From NCBI GenBank assembly GCA_029721515.1, contig CM056567.1, positions 1,029,507 to 1,093,506 on the forward strand: a DNA stretch of 64,000 nt. Direction: 5' to 3'. Below are positions 26,301 through 39,362 of the stretch, one piece after another. The position numbers and the translations under genes were made by a program. Below the pieces are notes generated by a model, which ran no database searches, was not told the DNA's origin, and saw only the letters and a list, made by a program, of their open reading frames with translations. Origin of the DNA: Synanceia verrucosa. Its lineage: Eukaryota > Chordata > Actinopteri > Perciformes > Synanceiidae. The first letter of the stretch is position 1. Each line of letters begins with the position of its first letter.

Positions 26301-29300
26301 ATTTTTAAAATGTCAAAAAAAGTCATCAGAAAGACTTATTATATTGTGTTCTATTATTTTATTGCACGATTTGTTGTAAAAAACATGAAAAAAAAGTCAT
26401 TTTCCAACATGAGGAAAATGGTCAAAAAAGTCATAGTATAGTATGTCGAAAAAAGTCAGAAAATAACTATTTTTAAAATGTCAAAAAAAGTCATCAGAAA
26501 GACTTATTATATTGTGTTCTATTATTTTATTGCACGATTTGTTGGGAAAAAATGAAAAAAAAACTAATTTTCCAACATGAGGAAAATGGTCAAAAAAGTC
26601 ATAGTATAGTATGTCGAAAAAAGTCAGAAAATAACAATTTTTAAAATGTCAAAAAAAGTCATCAGAAGACTTATTATAGCGTGTTCTATTATTTTATTGC
26701 ACGATTTGTTGGGAAACCATGAAAAAAAGTCATTTTCCAACATGAGGAAAATGGTCAAAAAAGTCATAGTATAGTATGTCGAAAAAAGTCAGAAAATAAC
26801 AATTTTTAAAATATCAAAAAAAGTCATCAGAAAGACTTATTATAGTGTGTTGTATTATTTTATTGCACGATTTGTTGGGAAAACATGAAAAAAAAACTAA
26901 TTTTCCAACATGAGGAAAATGGTCAAAAAAGTCATAGTATAGTATGTCGAAAAAAGTCAGAAAATAACAATTTTTAAAATATCAAAAAAAGTCATCAGAA
27001 AGACTTATTATAGTGTGTTGTATTATTTTATTGCACGATTTGTTGTTAAAAACATGAAAAAAAAGTCATTTTCCAACATGAGGAAAATGGTCAAAAAAGT
27101 CATAGTATAGTATGTCGAAAAAAGTCAGAAAATAACAATTTTTAAAATGTCAAAAAAAGTCATCAGAAAGACTTATTATAGTGTGTTGTATTATTTTATT
27201 GCACGATTTGTTGGGAAAACATGAAAAAAAAACTAATTTTCCAACATGAGGAAAACGGTCAAAAAAGTCATAGTATAGTATGTCGAAAAAAGTCAGAAAA
27301 TAACAATTTTTAAAATGTCAAAAAAAGTCATCAGAAAGACTTATTATAGTGTGTTTTATTATTTTATTGCACGATTTGTTGTAAAAAAACATGAAAAAAA
27401 AGTCATTTTCAAACATGAGGAAAATGGTCAAAAAAGTCATAGTATAGTATGTCGAAAAAAGTCAGAAAATAACAATTTTTAAAATGTCAAAAAAAGTCAT
27501 CAGAAAGACTTATTATAGTGTGTTTTATTATTTTATTGCACGATTTGTTGTAAAAAACATGAAAAAAACTAATTTTCCAACATGAGGAAAATGGTCAAAA
27601 AAGTCATAGTATAGTATGTCGAAAAAAGTCAGAAAATAACTATTTTTAAAATGTCAAAAAAAGTCATCAGAAAGACTTATTATAGCGTGTTGTATTATTT
27701 TATTGCACGATTTGTTGTAAAAAACATGAAAAAAACTAATTTTCCAACATGAGGAAAATGGTCAAAAAAGTTATAGTATAGTATGTCGAAAAAAGTCAGA
27801 AAATAACAATTTTTAAAATGTCAAAAAAAGTCAGAAAGACTTATTATAGTGTGTTCTATTATTTTATTGCACGATTTGTTGGGAAAAAACATGAAAAAAA
27901 AGTCATTTTCCAACATGAGGAAAATGGTCAAAAAAGTCATAGTATAGTATGTCGAAAAAAGTCAGAAAATAACAATTTTTAAAGTGTCAAAAAAGTCATC
28001 AGAAAGACTTATTATAGTGTGTTGTATTATTTTATTGCACGATTTGTTGGGAAAACATGAAAAAAAAGTCATTTTCCAACATGAGGAAAATGGTCAAAAA
28101 AGTCATAGTATAGTATGTCGAAAAAAGTCAGAAAATAACAATTTTTAAAATGTCAAAAAAAGTCATCAGAAAGACTTATTATAGTGTGTTCTATTATTTT
28201 ATTGCACGATTTGTTGTAAAAAACATGAAAAAAAGTCATTTTCCAACATGAGGAAAATGGTCAAAAACATAGTATAGTATGTCGAAAAAGTCAGAAAATA
28301 ACAATTTTTAAATGTCAAAAAGTCATCAGAAAGACTTATTATAGTGTGTTGTATTATTTTATTGCACGATTTGTTGGGAAAACATGAAAAAAAAGTCATT
28401 TTCCAACATGAGGAAAATGGTCAAAAAAGTCATAGTATAGTATGTCGAAAAAAGTCAGAAAATAACTATTTTTAAAATGTCAAAAAAAGTCATCAGAAAG
28501 ACTTATTATAGCGTGTTCTATTATTTTATTGCATGATTTGTTGTAAAAAACATGAAAAAAACTAATTTTCCAACATGAGGAAAATGGTCAAAAAAGTCAT
28601 AGTATAGTATGTCGAAAAAAGTCAGATAATAACAATTTTTAAAGTGTCAAAAAAAGTCATCAGAAAGACTTATTATAGTGTGTTTTATTATTTTATTGCA
28701 CGATTTGTTGGGAAAACATGAAAAAAAGTCATTTTCCAACATGAGGAAAATGGTCAAAAAAGTCATAGTATAGTATGTCGAAAAAAGTCAGAAAATAACA
28801 ATTTTTAAAATGTCAAAAAAAGTCATCAGAAAGACTTATTATAGTGTGTTTTATTATTTTATTGCACGATTTGTTGGGAAAAAATGAAAAAAAAAACTAA
28901 TTTTCCAACATGAGGAAAATGGTCAAAAAAGTCATAGTATAGTATGTCGAAAAAAGTCAGAAAATAACAATTTTTAAAATGTCAAAAAAAGTCATCAGAA
29001 AGACTTATTATAGTGTGTTTTATTATTTTATTGCACGATTTGTTGGGAAAACATGAAAAAAAACTAATTTTCCAACATGAGGAAAATGGTCAAAAAAGTC
29101 ATAGTATAGTATGTCGAAAAAAGTCAGAAAATAACAATTTTTAAAATGTCAAAAAAAGTCATCAGAAAGACTTATTATAGTGTGTTGTATTATTTTATTG
29201 CACGATTTGTTGGGAAAACATGAAAAAAAGTCATTTTCCAACATGAGGAAAATGGTCAAAAAAGTCATAGTATAGTATGTCGAAAAAAGTCAGAAAATAA

Positions 29301-32300
29301 CAATTTTTAAAATGTCAAAAAAAGTCATCAGAAAGACTTATTATAGTGTGTTTTATTATTTTATTGCACGATTTGTTGTAAAAAACATGAAAAAAAAGTC
29401 ATTTTCCAACATGAGGAAAATGGTCAAAAAAGTCATAGTATAGTATGTCGAAAAAAGTCAGAAAATAACAATTTTTAAAATGTCAAAAAAAGTCATCAGA
29501 AAGACTTATTATAGTGTGTTCTATTATTTTATTGCACGATTTGTTGTAAAAAACATGAAAAAAACTAATTTTCCAACATGAGGAAAATGGTCAAAAAAGT
29601 CATAGTATAGTATGTCGAAAAAAGTCAGAAAATAACAATTTTTAAAATGTCAAAAAAAGTCATCAGAAGACTTATTATAGTGTCTTGTATTATTTTATTG
29701 CACGATTTGTTGGGAAAAAATGAAAAAAAAACTAATTTTCCAACATGAGGAAAATGGTCAAAAAAGTCATAGTATAGTATGTCGAAAAAAGTCAGAAAAT
29801 AACATTTTTTAAAGTGTCAGAAAAAGTCATCAGAAAGACTTATTATAGTGTGTTCTATTATTTTATTGCACGATTTGTTGGGAAAACATGAAAAAAAGTC
29901 ATTTTCCAACATGAGGAAAATGGTCAAAAAAGTCATAGTATAGTATGTCGAAAAAAGTCAGAAAATAACAATTTTTAAAATGTCAAAAAAAGTCATCAGA
30001 AAGACTTATTATAGTGTGTTGTATTATTTTATTGCACGATTTGTTGTAAAAAACATGAAAAAAAAGTCATTTTCCAACATGAGGAAAATGGTCAAAAAAG
30101 TCATAGTATAGTATGTCGAAAAAAGTCAGAAAATAACAATTTTTAAAATGTCAAAAAAAGTCATCAGAAAGACTTATTATATTGTGTTCTATTATTTTAT
30201 TGCACGATTTGTTGTAAAAAACATGAAAAAAAAACTAATTTTCCAACATGAGGAAAATGGTCAAAAAAGTCATAGTATAGTATGTCGAAAAAAGTCAGAA
30301 AATAACAATTTTTAAAATGTCAAAAAAAGTCATCAGAAAGACTTATTATAGTGTGTTTTATTATTTTATTGCACGATTTGTTGGGAAAAAAATGAAAAAA
30401 AAGTCATTTTCCAACATGAGGAAAATGGTCAAAAAAGTCATAGTATAGTATGTCGAAAAAAGTCAGAAAATAACAATTTTTAAAATGTCAAAAAAAGTCA
30501 TCAGAAAGACTTATTATATTGTGTTCTATTATTTTATTGCACGATTTGTTGTAAAAAACATGAAAAAAAGTCATTTTCCAACATGAGGAAAATGGTCAAA
30601 AAAGTCATAGTATAGTATGTCGAAAAAAGTCAGAAAATAACTATTTTTAAAATGTCAAAAAAAGTCATCAGAAAGACTTATTATAGTGTGTTGTATTATT
30701 TTATTGCACGATTTGTTGGGAAAAACATGAAAAAGTCATTTTCCAACATGAGGAAAATGGTCAAAAAGTCATAGTATAGTATGTCGAAAAAAGTCAGAAA
30801 ATAACAATTTTTAAAATGTCAAAAAAAGTCATCAGAAAGACTTATTATAGTGTGTTCTATTATTTTATTGCACGATTTGTTGTAAAAAAACATGAAAAAA
30901 AAGTCATTTTCAAACATGAGGAAAATGGTCAAAAAAGTCATAGTATAGTATGTCGAAAAAAGTCAGAAAATAACAATTTTTAAAATGTCAAAAAGAGTCA
31001 TCAAAAAGACTTATTATAGTGTCTTGTATTATTTTATTGCACGATTTGTTGTAAAAAACATGAAAAAAACTAATTTTCCAACATGAGGAAAATGGTCAAA
31101 AAAGTCATAGTATAGTATGTCGAAAAAAGTCAGAAAATAACAATTTTTAAAATGTCAAAAAAAGTCATCAGAAAGACTTATTATAGTGTGTTTTATTATT
31201 TTATTGCACGATTTGTTGGGAAAACATGAAAAAAAAGTCATTTTCCAACATGAGGAAAATGGTCAAAAAAGTCATAGTATAGTATGTCGAAAAAAGTCAG
31301 AAAATAACTATTTTTAAAATGTCAAAAAAAGTCATCAGAAGACTTATTATAGTGTCTTGTATTATTTTATTGCACGATTTGTTGGGAAAAAATGAAAAAA
31401 AAACTAATTTTCCAACATGAGGAAAATGGTGAAAAAAGTCATAGTATAGTATGTCGAAAAAAGTCAGAAAATAACAATTTTTAAAATGTCAAAAAAAGTC
31501 ATCAGAAGACTTATTATAGTGTCTTGTATTATTTTATTGCACGATTTGTTGGGAAAAAATGAAAAAAAAACTAATTTTCCAACATGAGGAAAATGGTCAA
31601 AAAAGTCAGTATAGTATGTCGAAAAAAGTCAGAAAATAACAATTTTTAAAATGTCAAAAAAAGTCATCAGAAAGACTTATTATAGTGTGTTTTATTATTT
31701 TATTGCACGATTTGTTGTAAAAAACATGAAAAAAAGTCATTTTCCAACATAAGGAAAATGGTCAAAAAAGTCATAGTATAGTATGTCGAAAAAAGTCAGA
31801 AAATAACTATTTTTAAAATGTCAAAAAAAGTCATCAGAAAGACTTATTATAGCGTGTTCTATTATTTTATTGCACGATTTGTTGGGAAAACATGAAAAAA
31901 AAGTCATTTTCCAACATGAGGAAAATGGTCAAAAAAGTCATAGTATAGTATGTCGAAAAAAGTCAGAAAATAACAATTTTTAAAATGTCAAAAAAAGTCA
32001 TCAGAAAGACTTATTATAGTGTGTTTTATTATTTTATTGCATGATTTGTTGTAAAAAACATGAAAAAAACTAATTTTCCAACATGAGGAAAATGGTCAAA
32101 AAAGTCATAGTATAGTATGTCGAAAAAAGTCAGATAATAACAATTTTTAAAGTGTCAAAAAAAGTCATCAGAAAGACTTATTATAGCGTGTTCTATTATT
32201 TTATTGCACGATTTGTTGGGAAAACATGAAAAAAAGTCATTTTCCAACATGAGGAAAATGGTCAAAAAAGTTATAGTATAGTATGTCGAAAAAAGTCAGA

Positions 32301-35300
32301 AAATAACAATTTTTAAAATGTCAAAAAAAGTCATCAGAAAGACTTATTATAGCGTGTTTTATTATTTTATTGCACGATTTGTTGGGAAAACATGAAAAAA
32401 AAGTCATTTTCCAACATGAGGAAAATGGTCAAAAAAGTCATAGTATAGTATGTCGAAAAAAGTCAGAAAATAACAATTTTTAAAATGTCAAAAAAAGTCA
32501 TCAGAAAGACTTATTATAGTGTGTTCTATTATTTTATTGCACGATTTGTTGTAAAAAACATGAAAAAAACTAATTTTCCAACATGAGGAAAATGGTCAAA
32601 AAAGTCATAGTATAGTATGTCGAAAAAAGTCAGAAAATAACATTTTTTAAAGTGTCAGAAAAAGTCATCAGAAAGACTTATTATATTGTGTTCTATTATT
32701 TTATTGCACGATTTGTTGGGAAAAAATGAAAAAAAAACTAATTTTCCAACATGAGGAAAATGGTCAAAAAAGTCATAGTATAGTATGTCGAAAAAAGTCA
32801 GAAAATAACAATTTTTAAAATGTCAAAAAAAGTCATCAGAAAGACTTATTATAGTGTGTTGTATTATTTTATTGCACGATTTGTTGGGAAAACATGAAAA
32901 AAAAGTCATTTTCCAACATGAGGAAAATGGTCAAAAAAGTCATAGTATAGTATGTCGAAAAAAGTCAGAAAATAACAATTTTTAAAATGTCAAAAAAAGT
33001 CATCAGAAAGACTTATTATAGTGAGCTTTATTATTTTATTGCACGATTTGTTGGGAAAACATGAAAAAAAAACTAATTTTCCAACATGAGGAAAACGGTC
33101 AAAAAAGTCATAGTATAGTATGTCGAAAAAAGTCAGAAAATAACAATTTTTAAAATGTCAAAAAAAGTCATCAGAAAGACTTATTATAGCGTGTTGTATT
33201 ATTTTATTGCACGATTTGTTGGGAAAACATGAAAAAAAAGTCATTTTCCAACATGAGGAAAATGGTCAAAAAAGTCATAGTATAGTATGTCGAAAAAAGT
33301 CAGAAAATAACTATTTTTAAAATGTCAAAAAAAGTCATCAGAAGACTTATTATAGTGTCTTGTATTATTTTATTGCACGATTTGTTGGGAAAAAATGAAG
33401 AAAAAAAAACTAATTTTCCAACATGAGGAAAATGGTCAAAAAAGTCATAGTATAGTATGTCGAAAAAAGTCAGAAAATAACATTTTTTAAAGTGTCAGAA
33501 AAAGTCATCAGAAAGACTTATTATAGTGTGTTGTATTATTTTATTGCATGATTTGTTGTAAAAAATAAATGAGAAAAAGTCATTTTCAAACATGAGGAAA
33601 ATGGTCAAAAAAGTCATAGTATAGTATGTCGAAAAAAGTCAGAAAATAACAATTTTTAAAATGTCAAAAAAAGTCAGAAAGACTTATTATAGTGTGTTCT
33701 ATTATTTTATTGCACGATTTGTTGGGAAAAAATGAAAAAAAAACTAATTTTCCAACATGAGGAAAATGGTCAAAAAAGTCATAGTATAGTATGTCGAAAA
33801 AAGTCAGAAAATAACAATTTTTAAAATGTCAAAAAAAGTCAGAAAGACTTATTATAGTGTGTTCTATTATTTTATTGCACGATTTGTTGGGAAAAAAATG
33901 AAAAAAAAAAAAAATTTCCAACATGAGGAAAATGGTCAAAAAAGTCATAGTATAGTATGTCGAAAAAAGTCAGAAAATAACAATTTTTAAAATGTCAAAA
34001 AAAGTCATCAGAAAGACTTATTATAGCGTGTTTTATTATTTTATTGCACGATTTGTTGGGAAAACATGAAAAAAAGTCATTTTCCAACATGAGGAAAATG
34101 GTCAAAAAAGTCATAGTATAGTATGTCGAAAAAAGTCAGAAAATAACAATTTTTAAAATGTCAAAAAAAGTCATCAGAAAGACTTATTATAGTGTGTTTT
34201 ATTATTTTATTGCACGATTTGTTGTAAAAAAACATGAAAAAAAAGTCATTTTCAAACATGAGGAAAATGGTCAAAAAAGTCATAGTATAGTATGTCGAAA
34301 AAAGTCAGAAAATAACAATTTTTAAAATGTCAAAAAAAGTCATCAGAAAGACTTATTATAGTGTGTTCTATTATTTTATTGCACGATTTGTTGTAAAAAA
34401 CATGAAAAAAACTAATTTTCCAACATAAGGAAAATGGTCAAAAAAGTCATAGTATAGTATGTCGAAAAAAGTCAGAAAATAACTATTTTTAAAATGTCAA
34501 AAAAAGTCATCAGAAGACTTATTATAGTGTCTTGTATTATTTTATTGCACGATTTGTTGGAAAAAATGAAAAAAAAACTAATTTTCCAACATGAGGAAAA
34601 TGGTCAAAAAAGTCATAGTATAGTATGTCGAAAAAAGTCAGAAAATAACATTTTTTAAAGTGTCAGAAAAAGTCATCAGAAAGACTTATTATAGTGTGTT
34701 CTATTATTTTATTGCACGATTTGTTGGGAAAAAATGAAAAAAAAACTAATTTTCCAACATGAGGAAAATGGTCAAAAAAGTCATAGTATAGTATGTCGAA
34801 AAAAGTCAGAAAATAACAATTTTTAAAATGTCAAAAAAAGTCATCAGAAAGACTTATTATATTGTGTTCTATTATTTTATTGCACGATTTGTTGTAAAAA
34901 ACATGAAAAAAAACCTAATTTTCCAACATGAGGAAAATGGTCAAAAAAGTCATAGTATAGTATGTCGAAAAAAGTCAGATAATAACAATTTTTAAAATGT
35001 CAAAAAAAGTCATCAGAAAGACTTATTATAGTGTGTTTTATTATTTTATTGCATGATTTGTTGGGAAAAAAATGAAAAAAAAGTCATTTTCCAACATGAG
35101 GAAAATGGTCAAAAAAGTCATAGTATAGTATGTCGAAAAAAGTCAGAAAATAACTATTTTTAAAATGTCAAAAAAAGTCATCAGAAAGACTTATTATATT
35201 GTGTTCTATTATTTTATTGCACGATTTGTTGGGAAAAAAATGAAAAAAAAGTCATTTTCCAACATGAGGAAAATGGTCAAAAAAGTCATAGTATAGTATG

Positions 35301-38050
35301 TCGAAAAAAGTCAAAAAATAAAATGTCAAAAAAAGTCATCAGAAAGACTTATTATAGTGTGTTCTATTATTTTATTGCACGATTTGTTGTAAAAAACATG
35401 AAAAAAACTAATTTTCCAACATGAGGAAAATGGTCAAAAAAGTCATAGTATAGTATGTCGAAAAAAGTCAGATAATAACAATTTTTAAAATGTCAAAAAA
35501 AGTCATCAGAAAGACTTATTATAGTGTGTTTTATTATTTTATTGCATGATTTGTTGGGAAAAAAATGAAAAAAAAGTCATTTTCCAACATGAGGAAAATG
35601 GTCAAAAAAGTCATAGTATAGTATGTCGAAAAAAGTCAGAAAATAACTATTTTTAAAATGTCAAAAAAGTCATCAGAAAGACTTATTATATTGTGTTCTA
35701 TTATTTTATTGCACGATTTGTTGTAAAAAACATGAAAAAAAAGTCATTTTCCAACATGAGGAAAATGGTCAAAAAAGTCATAGTATAGTATGTCGAAAAA
35801 AGTCAGAAAATAACAATTTTTAAAATGTCAAAAAAAGTCATCAGAAAGACTTATTATAGTGTGTTCTATTATTTTATTGCACGATTTGTTGGGAAAACAT
35901 GAAAAAAAGTCATTTTCCAACATGAGGAAAATGGTCAAAAAAGTCATAGTATAGTATGTCGAAAAAAGTCAGAAAATAACTATTTTTAAAATGTCAAAAA
36001 AAGTCATCAGAAGACTTATTATAGTGTCTTGTATTATTTTATTGCACGATTTGTTGGGAAAAAATGAAAAAAAAACTAATTTTCCAACATGAGGAAAATG
36101 GTGAAAAAAGTCATAGTATAGTATGTCGAAAAAAGTCAGAAAATAACATTTTTTAAAGTGTCAGAAAAAGTCATCAGAAAGACTTATTATAGTGTGTTCT
36201 ATTATTTTATTGCACGATTTGTTGTAAAAAACATGAAAAAAAACCTAATTTTCCAACATGAGGAAAATGGTCAAAAAAGTCATAGTATAGTATGTCGAAA
36301 AAAGTCAGAAAATAACAATTTTTAAAATGTCAAAAAAAGTCATCAGAAAGACTTATTATATTGTGTTCTATTATTTTATTGCACGATTTGTTGGAAAAAA
36401 TGAAAAAAAAACCCTAATTTTCCAACATGAGGAAAATGGTCAAAAAAGTCATAGTATAGTATGTCGAAAAAAGTCAGAAAATAACAATTTTTAAAATGTC
36501 AAAAAAAGTCATCAGAAAGACTTATTATAGTGTGTTTTATTATTTTATTGCATGATTTGTTGGTAAAAAACATGAAAAAAAACCTAATTTTCCAACATGA
36601 GGAAAATGGTCAAAAAAGTCATAGTATAGTATGTCGAAAAAAGTCAGAAAATAACAATTTTTAAAATGTCAAAAAAAGTCATCAGAAAGACTTATTATAG
36701 TGTGTTGTATTATTTTATTGCACGATTTGTTGGAAAAAATGAAAAAAAAAACCTAATTTTCCAACATGAGGAAAATGGTCAAAAAAGTCATAGTATAGTA
36801 TGTCGAAAAAAGTCAGATAATAACAATTTTTAAAATGTCAAAAAAAGTCATCAGAAAGACTTATTATAGTGTGTTGTATTATTTTATTGCACGATTTGTT
36901 GGAAAAAAATGAAAAAAAAACTAATTTTCCAACATGAGGAAAATGGTCAAAAAAGTCATAGTATAGTATGTCGAAAAAAGTCAGAAAATAACAATTTTTA
37001 AAATGTCAAAAAAAGTCATCAGAAAGACTTATTATAGTGTGTTCTATTATTTTATTGCACGATTTGTTGTAAAAAACATGAAAAAAAGTCATTTTCCAAC
37101 ATGAGGAAAATGGTCAAAAAAGTCATAGTATAGTATGTCGAAAAAAGTCAGAAAATAACAATTTTTAAAATGTCAAAAAAAGTCATCAGAAAGATTTATT
37201 ATAGTGTGTTGTATTATTTTATTGCACGATTTGTTGGGAAAAACATGAAAAAAACTAATTTTCCAACATGAGGAAAATGGTCAAAAAAGTCATAGTATAG
37301 TATGTCGAAAAAAGTCAGAAAATAACAATTTTTAAAGTGTAAAAAAAGTCATCAGAAAGACTTATTATAGTGTGTTCTATTATTTTATTGCACGATTTGT
37401 TGTAAAAAACATGGAAAAAACTAATTTTCCAACATGAGGAAAATGGTCAAAAAAGTCATAGTATAGTATGTCGAAAAAAGTCAGAAAATAACAATTTTTA
37501 AAATGTCAAAAAAAGTCATCAGAAAGACTTATTATAGTGTGTTCTATTATTTTATTGCATGATTTGTTGTAAAAAACATGAAAAAAACTAATTTTCCAAC
37601 ATGAGGAAAATGGTCAAAAAAGTCATAGTATAGTATGTCGAAAAAAGTCAGATAATAACAATTTTTAAAATGTCAAAAAAAGTCATCAGAAAGACTTATT
37701 ATAGCGTGTTTTATTATTTTATTGCACGATTTCTTGTAAAAAACATGGAAAAAAAAGTCATTTTCCAACATGAGGAAAATGGTCAAAAAAGTCATAGTAT
37801 TGTATGTCGAAAATTATATTATTATTATTATTATTATTATATTATTAATATGTTCTATTATTTTATTGCACGATTTGTTGGGAAAAAATTTAGGAAAAAA
37901 AAAAAGCCATTTTACAAGGTGAAGAAAACGTCAAAAAAGTTGAACCTTTTGTGTTGTTGAGTGTCAATACAAAGACTTATTTTAGTATGTTGACTGATTT
38001 TATAGCATGACAATGAAACAGACAGTGAGCAGAAAGACTTATTTTAGATG
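11335..38050. repeat. 26.7-kb satellite array, ~167-168 bp unit, ~160 copies
   Basis: A single head-to-tail array. Successive TATGTCGAAAAA landmarks fall at 11570, 11738, 11905 and 12073, giving a unit of 167-168 bp. The unit is strongly AT-rich and usually has two CpGs (GCACGATTTG and TGTCGAAAAA). Each unit contains four copies of an A6-8-GTCA word. Variable sites recur in combinations: GTGTGTTCTA, GTGTGTTGTA, GTGTGTTTTA and GTGTCTTGTA; TTGGGAAAA versus TTGTAAAAAA; AAAGTCATTTT versus ACTAATTTT; AACAATTT versus AACTATTT. Units at 11335-11430 and 37800-38050 are diverged and partly deleted, as is usual for array edges; a (TTA)n run interrupts at 37815-37850. The short open frames inside are by-products of the repeat, not genes. 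Confidence 0.98.
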
Positions 38051-38681
38051 CAGTTAATGTTTGGAGAAAGATAGACGGTGACGGTGGGGTTACACTACCA
38101 GAGGATGAAGACGAAGCATCGACACAAACGCCAGCTGATGCACTTCCTGTCCTGAGAGGGTGAACAAAGATTTAAGATTAGCTCCAACCAAAAACAAAAC
38201 TATCAACATGTGCAGAGTAAGAGGAAGCATTCAGTACCTGTGACTTCAGCTTCAAACAGCGTCTCCAGTAAAACGCTCCTTGACAATACTAATAAACTAA
38301 TGTTTGAATAAAGCTCAGACACCATAACTGACATGACACTGATGGTGTTTAAAGAGCCAACGCCTCCCTGAAGCTCCCAGAGGCCCAGAGCCACCCTCAG
38401 AGCACCAGAAGCCTTTGGTAAGGAGGCCTTCACTTTAATTCTACACAATCGTACATATATACAGTTTTATACGCTTTCATTTCATACAAAAAAAACAAGT
38501 CATGTACAGGCGGTGGTGGTGGGGGTTATGACCCTGTTGAAAATAAATACCAGCAACAGGAGCTGTGTGCTTCACCTCTATGGAGACTTCAGGTCTGACC
38601 ACACATGGAAAAAAGGCAGTTTTCTGTGTTTAAAAGGATGCAAGGACATTTTCCAGGACTGATGCTGAACCACTGAGAAGC

Positions 38682-38718
<37 letters not shown>

Positions 38719-39362
38719 CATTGCATAATGTAACATCACCACATCACCATCATCTCATCGGCGAAGAGCAGACCGTAAACACAGAAACATGAAAAATGAA
38801 GTGCAGAGCAGACGCTCGCTTGACACAAACGTAAACAAAAGCTTGAGACACTCGTCTCTGTCAGGGCTCTGATTATTTCCAAGGACACCTGATGAATGAT
38901 TTGATGTTGGCGTGATGGGACGTTTCCATGTTCAGCTCCATCAGCCTTTCCCCAGACTTCAGAACAGGAAGACATGTTTTGTGACCAGTGTTGTAGTGCT
39001 TAAAAAGTCCTTATAAAGGTGAACGCTTTTCTTTACATGCTGATGAAAATACCAGGTGGACGGATGGAAGGTAGTTCAGAAGTCAAGAGGATGACATGAG
39101 CTGCATGGAGGGCTACGTCAGAACAAATAATCCTCTGTTTTAGACTGTCCTGTGTCCTGTGGACGGCTGGGAAAGAGTCATTCTTTCAGACTCTTTTCCA
39201 GGCTTTACTGGGTTGTTTTGGTCGCTCTGTTGAGAAAGCATGGACGTCAGAGGGAAGTTCATGCTTTAATGACAGACGACAGGAAACATCCAGACCCCGC
39301 TCAGTTCAACAGTTCCCCTGCTCCATGAATAAAGCCCTGCTGTCCCCCCGTCTGACAGCTGG
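38051..39362. other. clk2 3' flank / 3' UTR region
   Basis: No coding sequence recognised. A (CA)n microsatellite lies at about 38684-38713. The segment next to 39362 is probably the clk2 3' UTR on the minus strand, but I found no clear minus-strand AATAAA close to the stop, so its end cannot be fixed. Confidence 0.5.

Noticed and set aside
28199..28399. Open frames inside the satellite (also 11289-11522 and 37670-37960)
   Set aside because: They are the repeat unit read in frame where A-run lengths happen to avoid stops; neighbouring units break the frame, and composition is simple (Phe/Lys/Asn).
11335..38050. CRISPR-like array
   Set aside because: Units are contiguous and nearly identical throughout, with no unique spacers; the surrounding genes are eukaryotic.
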